From Labilithrix sp. (GTDB lineage: Bacteria > Myxococcota_A > Polyangia > Polyangiales > Polyangiaceae), in assembly GCA_019637155.1 (NCBI GenBank), contig JAHBWE010000005.1:1-64000 (forward strand): a DNA stretch of 64,000 nucleotides, in the 5' to 3' direction. Below the pieces are notes generated by a model, which ran no database searches, had not been told where the DNA came from, and was given only the letters and a program-made list of their open reading frames with translations. Positions within the stretch are counted from its first letter, which is position 1; every line of letters begins with the position of its first letter. Below are positions 17,182 to 26,057 of this stretch, piece after piece. The position numbers and the translations under genes are program-made.

Positions 17182-18945
17182 TCAGCGTCTCGGGCGCCGC
17201 GGCGCCGGCTTCGGCGGCGGCTCCTCCTCTTCGTCGTCCTCTTCCTGGTACGGCTTGAGCTGCTCGTCCGAGACGCGCGGCTTCCACCACGTCCCCGGCG
17301 GCTCGACCTCCTCCTTCGACTTCGGCTTCGGCTTCGCCTTCACGGGCGGCGGCGAGTCCGCGTCCGCGTCCTCGTCCTCGTTCGTCGTCTCCTTCTCTTT
17401 CGGCTTCGGCGCGCGCACGTCGCCGGCGAGGTTCTCGTACTCCGGATCGCCGAAGGTCGGCTTCCGGTCGCGGAAGAACCGCTCGAAGTTCACCTCCACG
17501 CCGATCGCGAGCACGTGCGAGAAGGCCGCGTAGTCGCCGTTGTTCACCGGCGGGAGCAGGTTGCCGTCGCCGTCGACGTTGTCGCCGCCCTTCGCGCCGT
17601 TGTTGGGGCGGAGCTCGCCGTCGGTGACGGTGCGCGGGAGCGACGCGACCGCGGCGTAGGCGAGGTTGATGCTCCACGGCCCGTGCTTGAAGCCGAGGCC
17701 GGCGGTGCCCGCGATCTTCGGCAGCGTGTTCGAGTCGAGGCGCGTGTACTTCGGCTCCGTCGCCGAGCTGTCGAAGAAGGCGCCCGCGCGGAAGACCAGG
17801 ATGTTCTCCGCCGCGGCGTCGTCGCGCGCGTCGAGGGCGTAGTTGTAGGCCCCGCCGACGCGGACGCCGAACGTGTCGTTCCACTTGTGGAGGCTCTGGA
17901 TCGTGGTGACGTCGCCGGTGCCGAGCGGGTCCGCCGTCTTCACCTGCGGGCCCGGGTCCTGCGCCGATCCCCACGTCTCGTAGGTCAGGTTCAGCTCGAC
18001 GTCCCAGAGCTCGCGTTTCTCGGCCTCCGTCTTCTCCATCGTGACGTAGCGGCCGCCGAGGCGGACGACCCACGGGAGATCGAGCGTGGTCCCCGCTGTC
18101 GTCGGCTCGCCGAACTCCTTCGACGCGCCGATCTTCGCGGTCGTGCTGCCGTTGATGTTGATCGACACCGGCGAGCGCACCTGGAGGCCGAGCTGGATCG
18201 CCTCGTTGACGCGGAACATCGCGCCGAGCGCCGCGCCCGCGCTCGTGCCCTTGCCGGTGAAGCGGCCCTCCGCGTCGCACGGCCGGTACTCGGGGTTCTT
18301 GCACGCGCCGCCGCCGGAGTCGGCGTACGCGATCGCCATCTGGTTCACGTCCGCGACGGCGAGGAAGGCCGAGACGCCGATGTCGAGCTGGTCGGTGACG
18401 CGGTACGCGGCGCCGAGCGTGGGGAAGAGGAGGAGCGACTTCGACTGCACCGCGTCGTAGCGGCTAGGGGAGGGGAGGCCGTTCACGCCGAGCTGGAACG
18501 TGCGCCCCGTCGCGGCGGGGCCGAAGACGCCGAGCCCGAAGGTGAGGCGATCGAAGACGCCGAAGTCCGACGACGCGACGAGCATCGGCAGCGTGAACGA
18601 CTTGTTCTTGTCCTCGACGAGCGGGTACTTGCGGCCGCCCCACGGCGTGAGCGGATCGGTCGAGTCGTCGGCGTACTCGCCGGCGCGCTGGAACGTCATC
18701 GTGTTGAAGTGGTTGTTCGCCGTGATCTGGAGCTTCGTCCCGCGCTGCCGCGCGAGCCCCGCGACGTTGTAGTAGAGCGCCGTCGCGTCGTCGGCCTTCG
18801 CCGTAAACGTCGCGCCGCGCCCAAGCGCCTCCGCCCCTTGATCCGGCATCTCGTCGATCCCGCCGGCGGCGGCGCGACCCGACACCAAGACCATCACGAG
18901 GACGGCCGTCGTCGCGAGCCCCCAACTGAAGCGAGCACGATGCAG
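17182..18945 (-). CDS. OmpP1/FadL-type outer-membrane transporter
   Basis: About 587 residues. After the signal region (RARFSWGLATTAVLVMVLVSGRAAAGG) comes the FadL start GGIDEMPDQGAEALGRGAT and the NPA-like DDATALYYNVAGLA. A long series of amphipathic strands follows, including FGLGVFGP and AAYRVTDQLDIGVSAFL. FadL proteins pass hydrophobic molecules across the outer membrane. A C-terminal tail (~525-587) is unusual: Lys/Pro- then Glu/Asp-rich, ending in Arg/Pro. No ATG, GTG or TTG lies in frame where the signal peptide requires it; a CTG at 18945 is my best guess and falls inside a 19-bp hairpin. Confidence 0.82.
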   Translation of the reverse strand: MHRARFSWGLATTAVLVMVLVSGRAAAGGIDEMPDQGAEALGRGATFTAKADDATALYYNVAGLARQRGTKLQITANNHFNTMTFQRAGEYADDSTDPLTPWGGRKYPLVEDKNKSFTLPMLVASSDFGVFDRLTFGLGVFGPAATGRTFQLGVNGLPSPSRYDAVQSKSLLLFPTLGAAYRVTDQLDIGVSAFLAVADVNQMAIAYADSGGGACKNPEYRPCDAEGRFTGKGTSAGAALGAMFRVNEAIQLGLQVRSPVSININGSTTAKIGASKEFGEPTTAGTTLDLPWVVRLGGRYVTMEKTEAEKRELWDVELNLTYETWGSAQDPGPQVKTADPLGTGDVTTIQSLHKWNDTFGVRVGGAYNYALDARDDAAAENILVFRAGAFFDSSATEPKYTRLDSNTLPKIAGTAGLGFKHGPWSINLAYAAVASLPRTVTDGELRPNNGAKGGDNVDGDGNLLPPVNNGDYAAFSHVLAIGVEVNFERFFRDRKPTFGDPEYENLAGDVRAPKPKEKETTNEDEDADADSPPPVKAKPKPKSKEEVEPPGTWWKPRVSDEQLKPYQEEDDEEEEPPPKPAPRRPRR

Positions 18946-18976
18946 AAAACGCGTCTTCGCGTTTTCTGCATCGTGC
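18935..18976. repeat. 19-bp perfect inverted repeat over the FadL-like start
   Basis: Arms at 18935-18953 and 18958-18976 are exactly complementary around a TCTT loop. The arm includes ATGCAGAAAACGCG. It overlaps the expected start region of the FadL-like gene, so it may control translation, or be an inserted palindrome that displaced the original start codon. Confidence 0.8.
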
Positions 18977-18985
18977 GAGCGGGGT

Positions 18986-19004
18986 GCAGGGGCAGAGCCC
19001 CTGC
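18986..19004. terminator. 8-bp stem-loop after Cys-rich lipoprotein gene
   Basis: GCAGGGGC and GCCCCTGC pair around AGA, 12 bases downstream of the minus-strand stop at 19016. There is no T-run. It resembles the GGGGC-TCT-GCCCC palindromes at 9849 and 24001, so it may belong to the same family of 3'-end elements. Confidence 0.5.
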
Positions 19005-19015
19005 GTTGAATATTC

Positions 19016-20287
19016 TCAGTTGCAGCCGGCGGTGCCCGGGGGGACCTTGCTGCAGGGCGCGCAGAGCTCGCCGTCGTCGCAGTCGCCCTTGATGAGCCCG
19101 GCGAAGGCGCCGCCGGTCGTGACGCTGCAGCGCGAGAGGCAGATGCCCTTGATGAGACCGAATCCGGCCTTGCAGGAGCGCGGCTGCGCGAGGCCGACGA
19201 ACTCGTTGGGAGCACAAACCGGAGTCTCGCCGGAGCACGTGTCCTTGCCAAGGCTGCTCGCGTTCTCGCCCGCCGCCTCGGTCGGGACGCAGCGGCCGGT
19301 GCCGCCGCAGCACTGCGCGAACGTCTTCGGCGGATCCTTCGGCTTGTCGCACGAGGCCTGCGAGCACGCGCCGGTCTCCTTGCCGGTGCGCGGATCGAAG
19401 CAGGGCGCGCAGAGCTCGTCGGCGTCGCAGTCCGCCTTCGGGAGGAGCGCCTTCTGCGCGCCGATCTCCGGGATGCCGACGTTCGAGCAGCGACCCTCGA
19501 AGCCGCCGGTCGACTTGCACGTCTTCGGCACGTAGCCGCCGCCGCGGAGCACCGACTTCTTCGGCGCGCACACGCCAGCTTTGCACTTCGCGAGCTTGCC
19601 CGCCTGTTCGCCGACGAGGCTCGCGTCGACGCAGAGCATGTTCGAGGTGCAGTCTTCCTGCTTGAACGACTCCGCGGGGAGGATCTCCTCCTCCTGCGGG
19701 CACTTGCCGATCGGGTCCGGCGTGCCGTTCGACGACGAGCCACCCGTCCCGCCGCTGTCGCAGTTGCCGCCGCCGCCGAGCTTGCAGAGGCCGGTCTCCG
19801 CCTTCGTGACGGGGTGCGCGCACGGGGCGCAGACCTGGTCGCCCTCGCACTGGTCCTTCGTCGCGCCCTTGAGCATGTCGTAGTTCGCGATGACGTCCTT
19901 CGCGAGCGGCCAGAAGCAGCGGCCCTCGGAGTTGAGGACGCCGGTGCACTTCTTCAGCTCGATCTTGGAGCCGCTCTTGACGAGCTCCTCCGGGACGCAC
20001 GCCGCCTCGCCCTTGCAGTCGGCGGACTCGAAGGTGTCGGCGAAGTTCGCGAGGGTCGCCTTCGGGACGCAGCGGCCCTTCGATCCGGACTTGGTGCCCT
20101 TGCACGCGGTGAGGCTCTCCGGGTCGACGCCCTTGATCTCGGAGGAGCAGGAGGCGGCCGAGTCGTCGTCGTCCTTCGCCGTCGACGCGCCGTTGACGTC
20201 GCCGAGGTCGCCGTACGGGTCGACCTCGCCGCACGCGACGACGGTGACGAAGAGCCCGCACGCCAGCGCCGCCACCGTGTTCCGCAT
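19016..20287 (-). CDS. Cysteine-rich lipoprotein
   Basis: 423 residues. The signal MRNTVAALACGLFVTVVACG ends in a lipobox-like VVAC. The mature chain has dozens of Cys in repeated patterns such as GRCVP, LCAPC and CAPCAHP. Three CAPC-type segments (VCAPCAHP, LCAPCFDP, LCAPCSKVP) and several GRC segments suggest a tandemly duplicated disulfide-stabilised module, interrupted by an acidic patch (AKDDDDSAASCSS) and a Gly/Ser linker. This is a common myxobacterial surface-lipoprotein style without assigned function. It is divergent from the large kinase gene across 231 bases. Confidence 0.75.
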   Translation of the reverse strand: MRNTVAALACGLFVTVVACGEVDPYGDLGDVNGASTAKDDDDSAASCSSEIKGVDPESLTACKGTKSGSKGRCVPKATLANFADTFESADCKGEAACVPEELVKSGSKIELKKCTGVLNSEGRCFWPLAKDVIANYDMLKGATKDQCEGDQVCAPCAHPVTKAETGLCKLGGGGNCDSGGTGGSSSNGTPDPIGKCPQEEEILPAESFKQEDCTSNMLCVDASLVGEQAGKLAKCKAGVCAPKKSVLRGGGYVPKTCKSTGGFEGRCSNVGIPEIGAQKALLPKADCDADELCAPCFDPRTGKETGACSQASCDKPKDPPKTFAQCCGGTGRCVPTEAAGENASSLGKDTCSGETPVCAPNEFVGLAQPRSCKAGFGLIKGICLSRCSVTTGGAFAGLIKGDCDDGELCAPCSKVPPGTAGCN

Positions 20288-20518
20288 GGTGGGGGCTCTC
20301 GCAACGGTCGTGCCCGCTCGCTTCGCCGCAAAACCTCGGGAAACTGGGGATCCCACGCGCTCGGTGGCTGTTTCATCCTCGTTACGGTCCGGGCTCCTCG
20401 CCCACCAGGTTTCAGAAAATCGTGCGCCTGATCTCCTACATACGACACACATACGACTCGTCGGCGAGCCTCCGATTTGGTCCCGCGCCGTGCTCGCCTC
20501 GTATGCTCTGGCGAGCGC

Positions 20519-23500
20519 GTGAGAGACACCTCCTTCTATGTCGCGAGCCTCCTCGAGCTCGCCTCCGCGAGCGCGGCCGACCGGCGCGTGCTGTGGCGAC
20601 AAGCGATGGCGGCGCTCTCGCGCGCGAACGCCGACGACGGTCCCGGACCGCTCGAGGGGATCCACCCCGACGTCCTCGTGAAGGGGGTCAGCGCCGCGCT
20701 CGCGGCGGGGCTCGCCGACGATCTCGACTGGCTCTCGCCGTCGGCGGCGGGCGTCGCGCTCTACACGCTCGCGGCCGCGCTCCCGGTCGGCACCGAGCAG
20801 CGCGAGCTCGGTCGCCGCGTCCTCGCGCGCATGCTCGCGGGCAACGCCGAGACGTTCGCCGCGATCGCGACGAGCATGGCGCAGTCGGGCGGGAAGGGGC
20901 TCGCGAGCCAGAACGTCCGCTCCCGCATCGCGATCGTCACCGAGCTCCCGCTCGCGCACGGCATCGCCGACGGCCCGCTCGCGCACGCGCTCCTCTCGCG
21001 GCGCGAGTTCCAGCGCGACTGGGTCCTCCTCCCTTCCACGCGCTCGCTCCCGGCGCGCCGCCTCGCCGCGAAGATCCTCGAGCGCGCCGCGCGCGAGGCC
21101 GCCCGCCGCGCGCAGATGGGCGATATGCACGGGATGCGGCCGTTCATGTCCGAGACGGTGCGTGCAGCTTACACGCGTCTCCTCGACGACCGCGAGTCGC
21201 TCGTCTGGCGCTACGTCGCGGTCGCGCGCGGCCTCATCGCCGGTTGGATCCCGCAGCTCCGGCAGGAGATCCTGGACGGCCTCAAGGAGGGCCTCTCCCC
21301 GACCGAGTGGCGCCGCGCGGCCGCGTCGCTCGCCGCCTACGCCGCGGTCCGCCCGGACGAGGCGCTCAAGGTGATGCAGGGGGTCGTGAAGCGCGGCCTC
21401 TTCACGTGGGAGGATCCCGCGAGCGCGTCCGCGTTCGTCTGGGGCGTGCCGCGCGCGATCGAGGCCGAGCCCGAGGTCGCGGGCAAGATGCTCGACCTCC
21501 TGATGGGCGTCGCGACGCACGACGTCGCGGAGGCGGTGCTCGAGCTGCGCTACGAGTACGGCGCGTCCAAGGTCGTCGACCGCGTCACGGCGCAGGCGCG
21601 CGAGCTCCTCGAGGCGGCGCAGGAGAAGCGGCGCACGATAACGGCCGCGCGCGACGACGGCGCCGACGCGCTCTACCGCGAGATCGGGCGCGACCTCGAG
21701 TCGGCCGCGCGCGACGACGAGCCGGTGCGCTCGCTCGCGGCGGCCGCGCTCGACGCGTTCGTCACCGAGGGCGCGCCCGGCGCGTACGCGCGCGCGCGGG
21801 AGGTGCTCGTCGCGGCGCAGGGCGGGATGGACGCGCTCGAGGCGGTCGCGAAGGACGATCACGCCGAGGGCCGCGCCGGCGCGATGGCGCGGCGCACGTC
21901 GATGGCGGTCATGCGCGATCTCGACACGAGCCTGCTCGAGCGGCCCGTGATCGGCGACCTCCTCCGCCTCGGCAGCGCGGCCGACGCGCGGGCGAGCGAG
22001 ACCGCGCTCGACACGATCCGCGAGCGCTTCGCGGGCTGGATCGTCGCGTGCGAGAGCCCGGAGCAGATCGCGGACGAAGGCTCCGCGCCGCGACATGCAA
22101 CCCTCCGGTTGCGTCGTCTCCGCGCGCTCCTCCACCTCGTCGACGGCGACCTCGGCGAGATGCAGGAGCCCGCGCCGGCGCCGAACGCGCGCCGCGTCGA
22201 AGACTCCGAGGTCCGCGCGGTGCCGGCGGAGAACGAGCGCGCGCGTCGCCTCCGCGCGCTCTGGCTCCGCACGGTGCGGTCGCTCCTCGATCACTTCCAG
22301 ACCGATCCCGCGCCGATGTTGAAGCGCACGTTGCTCGCGGGGCTCGCGCGCGCGCTCGACGCGCTCGTGCGGCTCGTGGTCTGCGACGTCGCCGACGCGC
22401 TCCTCGTCCTCGCGCTCCGCATCCGCGGCCGCCGCGACTTCGAGACCCTCGCCGAGGCCTCGATGGACCCCGACCTCCGGCACGTCCTCGCGCGCTACGC
22501 GAAGTACCTCCGCGACTCGGAGCCGACCCTCGCGGTGTCGTCGGAGGAGGGCGGCCCCGACTCGATGCGGCCGTCGAGGAAGCCGGAGAACCGGCGGCTC
22601 GAGGCGCTCTGTGAGCTCGCGAACGAGCTCGCGCCGGAGGGCTCGGCGCGGAGCGAGGCGCTCCAGCGCGTGCTCGTGCGCATCCACGGCGCGCTCACGA
22701 CGACGGCGAGCGTCGGCTCGCTCTCCGCGCTGTCGACGACGAGCACCTCCGACGCCGACGTCGTCGCGTCGGTCGAGACCTGGGTCGGCGCGCTCGCGCA
22801 GATGTGCGCCGGCGCGCGCGCGCGGCTCGATCCGGAGGTGTCGTCGATGGCGCCGCCGAGCCCGAACCCGAGCCTCCTCTCGGTCCACGTCTCGCGCGTC
22901 CTCGCGGAGGCGGAGACGACGCTGCTCGAGGACCAGCTCGGCGCCGCGATCGACGAGATGGTCGCGGGGATCCCGCACGGCATCGGGCGGCTCGTCTCCG
23001 GCATCCTCTGGGGGCTCGCCGATCTCCCGGTCGAGCGGCCGTCGGCGGAGGCGGGGATCGTCGCGGTCACCGATCAGCTCCCGGCCTGGCTCCCCGCGCG
23101 CCGCACGATCGGCGGCTTCTACGTGCAGCGTGCGCTCGGCATCGGCGGCACCGCGTCGGTGTTCGTCGTCGTCCGCTCGGAGGAGAAGGGCGACCCGAAC
23201 GCGGAGCGGCTCGCGCTGAAGGTGCCCGACTACAACGCGACCGCGGCGCGCGTGATGTCGCAGGACGAGTTCCTCAAGATGTTCCGCGAGGAGGCCTCCG
23301 CGCTCATCCTCCTGCCGAGCCACACGAACCTCGCCCGCTTCGTCACCTTCGACATGGGGACGAAGCCGCTCCCGATCCTGGTGATGGAGCTCGTCGAGGG
23401 CGTCACGCTCGAGCGCGTGATCCACGGGCGCACGCTCGACATGAGGCAGTGCCTCAAGATCCTCGACGACGTCCTCGCCGGGCTCGAGGCGATGCACTCC

Positions 23501-23989
23501 GTCGGCCTCGGCCACCTCGACATCAAGCCGTCGAACGTCCTCCTCCGCCGCGGCGAGCAGGGCGTGCTCGTGGACTTCGGCCTCGCGGGCCGCAAGCTGC
23601 GCCAGGGTTGCGGCACGGGCCCGTACGGCGCGCCCGAGGTCTGGGGAGTCCTCCCGCCGGGCTACGTCGCGTCGCCCGCGCACGCGGACATCTACTCGTT
23701 CGCCTGTGTCGCCTTCGAGATGCTGATGGGCCGCCTCCTCTTCGACGCTCCGAACGAGGTGGCGCAGGTCTCGCTCCACCTCGCGCACGACGGCTTCCCC
23801 GCCGCGGTGAAGGCGCTCCTCGCGAACCCCGAGATCGCCCCGCTCGCGGAGGTGCTCCAGCCCGCGCTGCGCCGCGACCCGCGCCTGCGCCCCACCGCGG
23901 AGGACCTCCGCCGCGACCTGCGCTCGGTCTGGTCAATGGTCGAAGACGCGGCCTGGCCCGCCGCGCTCGCGCTGAGCCCAACCGGCTAG
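20519..23989 (+). CDS. Large protein with ~860-residue helical domain and C-terminal Ser/Thr kinase
   Basis: 1156 residues from GTG 20519 (TTG 20477 is an alternative). Residues 1 to ~860 are Ala/Leu/Arg-rich helices resembling alpha-solenoid repeats, with no catalytic motif recognised. The kinase domain runs from ~865 (RALGIGGTASVFVVV) to ~1150: LALKVPD Lys, HLDIKPSN (HLD for HRD), VDFGLAG, GAPEVW and DIYSFACVAFEML. Active-site Asp, Asn and DFG Asp are kept, so activity is plausible. Kinase at the C-terminus after a giant helical region is unusual for Hanks-type kinases, where it is generally N-terminal. No transmembrane segment is clear. A palindromic stem-loop follows the stop. Confidence 0.82.
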   Translation: MRDTSFYVASLLELASASAADRRVLWRQAMAALSRANADDGPGPLEGIHPDVLVKGVSAALAAGLADDLDWLSPSAAGVALYTLAAALPVGTEQRELGRRVLARMLAGNAETFAAIATSMAQSGGKGLASQNVRSRIAIVTELPLAHGIADGPLAHALLSRREFQRDWVLLPSTRSLPARRLAAKILERAAREAARRAQMGDMHGMRPFMSETVRAAYTRLLDDRESLVWRYVAVARGLIAGWIPQLRQEILDGLKEGLSPTEWRRAAASLAAYAAVRPDEALKVMQGVVKRGLFTWEDPASASAFVWGVPRAIEAEPEVAGKMLDLLMGVATHDVAEAVLELRYEYGASKVVDRVTAQARELLEAAQEKRRTITAARDDGADALYREIGRDLESAARDDEPVRSLAAAALDAFVTEGAPGAYARAREVLVAAQGGMDALEAVAKDDHAEGRAGAMARRTSMAVMRDLDTSLLERPVIGDLLRLGSAADARASETALDTIRERFAGWIVACESPEQIADEGSAPRHATLRLRRLRALLHLVDGDLGEMQEPAPAPNARRVEDSEVRAVPAENERARRLRALWLRTVRSLLDHFQTDPAPMLKRTLLAGLARALDALVRLVVCDVADALLVLALRIRGRRDFETLAEASMDPDLRHVLARYAKYLRDSEPTLAVSSEEGGPDSMRPSRKPENRRLEALCELANELAPEGSARSEALQRVLVRIHGALTTTASVGSLSALSTTSTSDADVVASVETWVGALAQMCAGARARLDPEVSSMAPPSPNPSLLSVHVSRVLAEAETTLLEDQLGAAIDEMVAGIPHGIGRLVSGILWGLADLPVERPSAEAGIVAVTDQLPAWLPARRTIGGFYVQRALGIGGTASVFVVVRSEEKGDPNAERLALKVPDYNATAARVMSQDEFLKMFREEASALILLPSHTNLARFVTFDMGTKPLPILVMELVEGVTLERVIHGRTLDMRQCLKILDDVLAGLEAMHSVGLGHLDIKPSNVLLRRGEQGVLVDFGLAGRKLRQGCGTGPYGAPEVWGVLPPGYVASPAHADIYSFACVAFEMLMGRLLFDAPNEVAQVSLHLAHDGFPAAVKALLANPEIAPLAEVLQPALRRDPRLRPTAEDLRRDLRSVWSMVEDAAWPAALALSPTG

Positions 23990-24000
23990 TCTCTCTTGTT

Positions 24001-24023
24001 CGAGAGGGGCTCTGCCCCTCTCG
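24001..24023. terminator. 10-bp perfect stem-loop after the large kinase gene
   Basis: CGAGAGGGGC pairs with GCCCCTCTCG around TCT, 11 bases past the stop. It shares flanking sequence with the element at 9849 (CTTGTTCG before, AGCTCTCC after, GGACCCCCG further on). It lies between convergent genes and could serve both as a terminator without a T-run. Confidence 0.55.
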
Positions 24024-24178
24024 AGCTCTCCCCGCCGGGGCCGGTCGCGCGAAGACGCGCTCTACGCCCCGGACCCCCGAGAGGGGGTGGCCCGAGAGGG
24101 GGTGGCCCGAGAGGGGTGGCCCGAGAGGGGTGGCCTGAGGGATGGGGGATAGGGATAGGGATGGGGGCTGGGGCCAGG
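24024..24178. repeat. G-rich degenerate repeats with G-quadruplex motif
   Basis: GGACCCCCGAGAGGG is followed by four copies of a 15-16 base unit, GAGAGGGG(G)TGGCCC. Around 24144-24167 comes GGGGGATAGGGATAGGG then ATGGGGG: four G-runs with 2-3 base loops, a canonical G-quadruplex pattern on the plus strand. The block ends at the stop codon of the minus-strand kinase-receiver gene, so it fills the convergent 3' region. No gene. Confidence 0.75.
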
Positions 24179-25552
24179 CTACTTACGCGTCGAGCGTGGG
24201 CCGCTGGTCGGGCTCTCGCTGCCGCTCTCGGCGCCGTTCCCGCCGAGGGTGGTGCGGCCGAGGACGGCGGCGAGGACGTGGACGTTGAGCGGCTTCGGCA
24301 CCATGTGGCGGACCTTCGCGTCTTCGCCGAGGGAGGCGAGGGTGGCGGGGAGGTCGCGGCTGACGACGACGATCTCGACCTCCGGGTTCTTGCGGCGCGC
24401 GAGGCGAACGAGCTCGCCGGTGCGGCCCGCCATCGACTCGTCGTCGATCACGAGGAGGTCGTAGGGGTGGCTCCCGCCGAGCGTCACCGCCTCGCTGCTG
24501 GTGGTGACCTCTTCGAGGACGATCTCGTGGCCGCGTGTCTTCAGCGTCTGCGTCGTGTTGCGGATCAGCGAGCGCCGGAACCCGGTGTCGTTGGCGACGA
24601 CGAGCACCTGCGGCCCGAGCTCTCCGATCGCCGGGCTCTCGTCGACGAGGGGCAGCCGCGCGTGGAGGGCCTCGATCATCTCGGACGCGGAGGCGTGCCG
24701 GGCGGCGGGGTCCTTCGCGAGGGCGCGGAGGAGGACGTCGTCGAAGGGCGCGAGCTCGGGCCGCACGGCGGAGATCTTCCGCGGAGCGTCGTTCATGTGC
24801 GCGAGGAGCATCGCAAAAATATCATTTCCCTCGAAAACAGGTCTTCCGGTGAAAAGCTCGAAAGCGGTACAAGCGAGGGCGTAGAGGTCGGTGCGCGCGG
24901 TGACGCGGGTGCCGTGCGGGTCCTGCGCCTGCTCCGGCGCCATGTACGACGGCGTGCCGCCGGTGATCGACATGCGGGGGTTGGAGGCGCTGCGCTTCCG
25001 CGCGAGCCCGAAGTCGATGAGCACGGGCCGGTCGGTGTTCTTCTCGATGATGACGTTGGCCGGCTTCACGTCGCGGTGGACGAGCTGCCGCGCGTGCACG
25101 GCGTCGAGCCCGGCCGCCATCGCGCGCAGGATCGCCGTCGCCCGCGGCAGCGCGATCGTCGCGCCGTTCTGGGCGTGGGCGTCGATCATCGACTCGAGCG
25201 AGTGCCCCACGACGAGCTCCATCGCGAGGTACGACGCGGTCTGGAAGCGGCCGAAGGCGTAGACTTGGACGACGTTCTCGTGCCGGACCTGCGCGAGCGC
25301 CTGCGCCTCCTTCACGAAGCGCTCGGCGACCTGCTGGTCCGCGGCGGGCTCCACGATCTTGATCGCGACGGGTCGTTGTAGGAAGAGGTCCTCCGCGCGG
25401 AGCACGATGCCCATCGTCCCGGCGCCGACGCGCCCGAGCACGCGGTAGCGGCCGTCGATGACGTCCGGGAGCGTAAGTCCCCGGATCGTCGACGCGGCTT
25501 CTTCGGGCGAATCGCCGAAAGTAGCATGTCCGTGAATCGTCCGATCGGTCAT
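24179..25552 (-). CDS. Ser/Thr kinase fused to C-terminal response-regulator receiver domain
   Basis: 457 residues. Kinase ~35-300 with all motifs: GRVGAGTMG, VAIK (Lys65), HRDVKPAN (~159), DFG (~180), MAPEQA. A receiver-like domain spans ~314-430: PYDLLVIDDESM with the likely phospho-acceptor Asp370, and MVPKPLN with the conserved Lys near 420. The acidic pair normally found after beta-1 is weakened (VVANDTG). Fusion of a Hanks kinase to a receiver links one-component Ser/Thr signalling with two-component phosphorelay. No membrane helix is seen, so it is probably cytosolic. The C-terminal ~27 residues are Ser/Gly-rich. The gene converges on the large kinase gene. Confidence 0.88.
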   Translation of the reverse strand: MTDRTIHGHATFGDSPEEAASTIRGLTLPDVIDGRYRVLGRVGAGTMGIVLRAEDLFLQRPVAIKIVEPAADQQVAERFVKEAQALAQVRHENVVQVYAFGRFQTASYLAMELVVGHSLESMIDAHAQNGATIALPRATAILRAMAAGLDAVHARQLVHRDVKPANVIIEKNTDRPVLIDFGLARKRSASNPRMSITGGTPSYMAPEQAQDPHGTRVTARTDLYALACTAFELFTGRPVFEGNDIFAMLLAHMNDAPRKISAVRPELAPFDDVLLRALAKDPAARHASASEMIEALHARLPLVDESPAIGELGPQVLVVANDTGFRRSLIRNTTQTLKTRGHEIVLEEVTTSSEAVTLGGSHPYDLLVIDDESMAGRTGELVRLARRKNPEVEIVVVSRDLPATLASLGEDAKVRHMVPKPLNVHVLAAVLGRTTLGGNGAESGSESPTSGPRSTRK

Positions 25553-25683
25553 CGAATCGGGCCCATCCAGCCTCCGAGTCTATCGTGTATCCCGACGCGT
25601 TCAATGCAGCGGCCAATTGCCGCGGCCAAAAACCCAAGGCAGCGCTTGTCGTTAGCGACGGCTAACGGTACCGAGGGAGTCGC

Positions 25684-26049
25684 ATGCCCCTGACACCTCT
25701 CCCCGGTGTCCCGGATCCGGAGGGCGGAGATTGTGTGGAGTGTGGGCGTTGCTGCCACCACGGTCCACGAACGGTGAGCCTCCTCGAGGCGGACGAGCGC
25801 AGGATGGGGGAGCGGCTCCTCCCCATCTACACGGACCTCGAGGACCGCCCGCCCTACTTCCGCTTCGTGAAGAACGACGGCGAGCGTTGCGCCGGCCTCG
25901 ATCGCACCGACCCGCAGCGATACCCCTGCGCGATCTACGAGGTCCGTCCCGCCGGCTGCCGCGAGGTCGAGCCAGGCTCCCCGTGCTGCCTCGAAGCAAG
26001 AGCACTCGGCCACCTGGGCACGAGCGTCGAGTTCAAGCGCCCTCGCTGA
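25684..26049 (+). CDS. YkgJ-family Cys-cluster (zinc/iron-chelating) protein
   Basis: 121 residues. The N-terminus carries DCVECGRCCHHGP, the CxxCxxCC cluster of the YkgJ/CxxCxxCC family, followed by RCAGLD, YPCAIYEVRPAGCREVEPG and a late CC pair, all typical positions for the eight or so metal-binding Cys. Proteins of this type are thought to hold zinc or an Fe-S cluster; the family role is not established. It is short but looks complete. It converges on the membrane TIR-like gene, eight bases apart. Confidence 0.82.
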   Translation: MPLTPLPGVPDPEGGDCVECGRCCHHGPRTVSLLEADERRMGERLLPIYTDLEDRPPYFRFVKNDGERCAGLDRTDPQRYPCAIYEVRPAGCREVEPGSPCCLEARALGHLGTSVEFKRPR

Positions 26050-26057
26050 CGGTCGGC

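Noticed and set aside
20439..20457. Direct repeat CATACGAC spaced 11 bp in the divergent intergenic region
   Set aside because: Suggestive of a regulator site but too short and unsupported to list as a feature.
22080..22110. Small GCAACC-GGTTGC hairpin inside the large kinase gene
   Set aside because: Short stem within a clear coding region; no sign of function.
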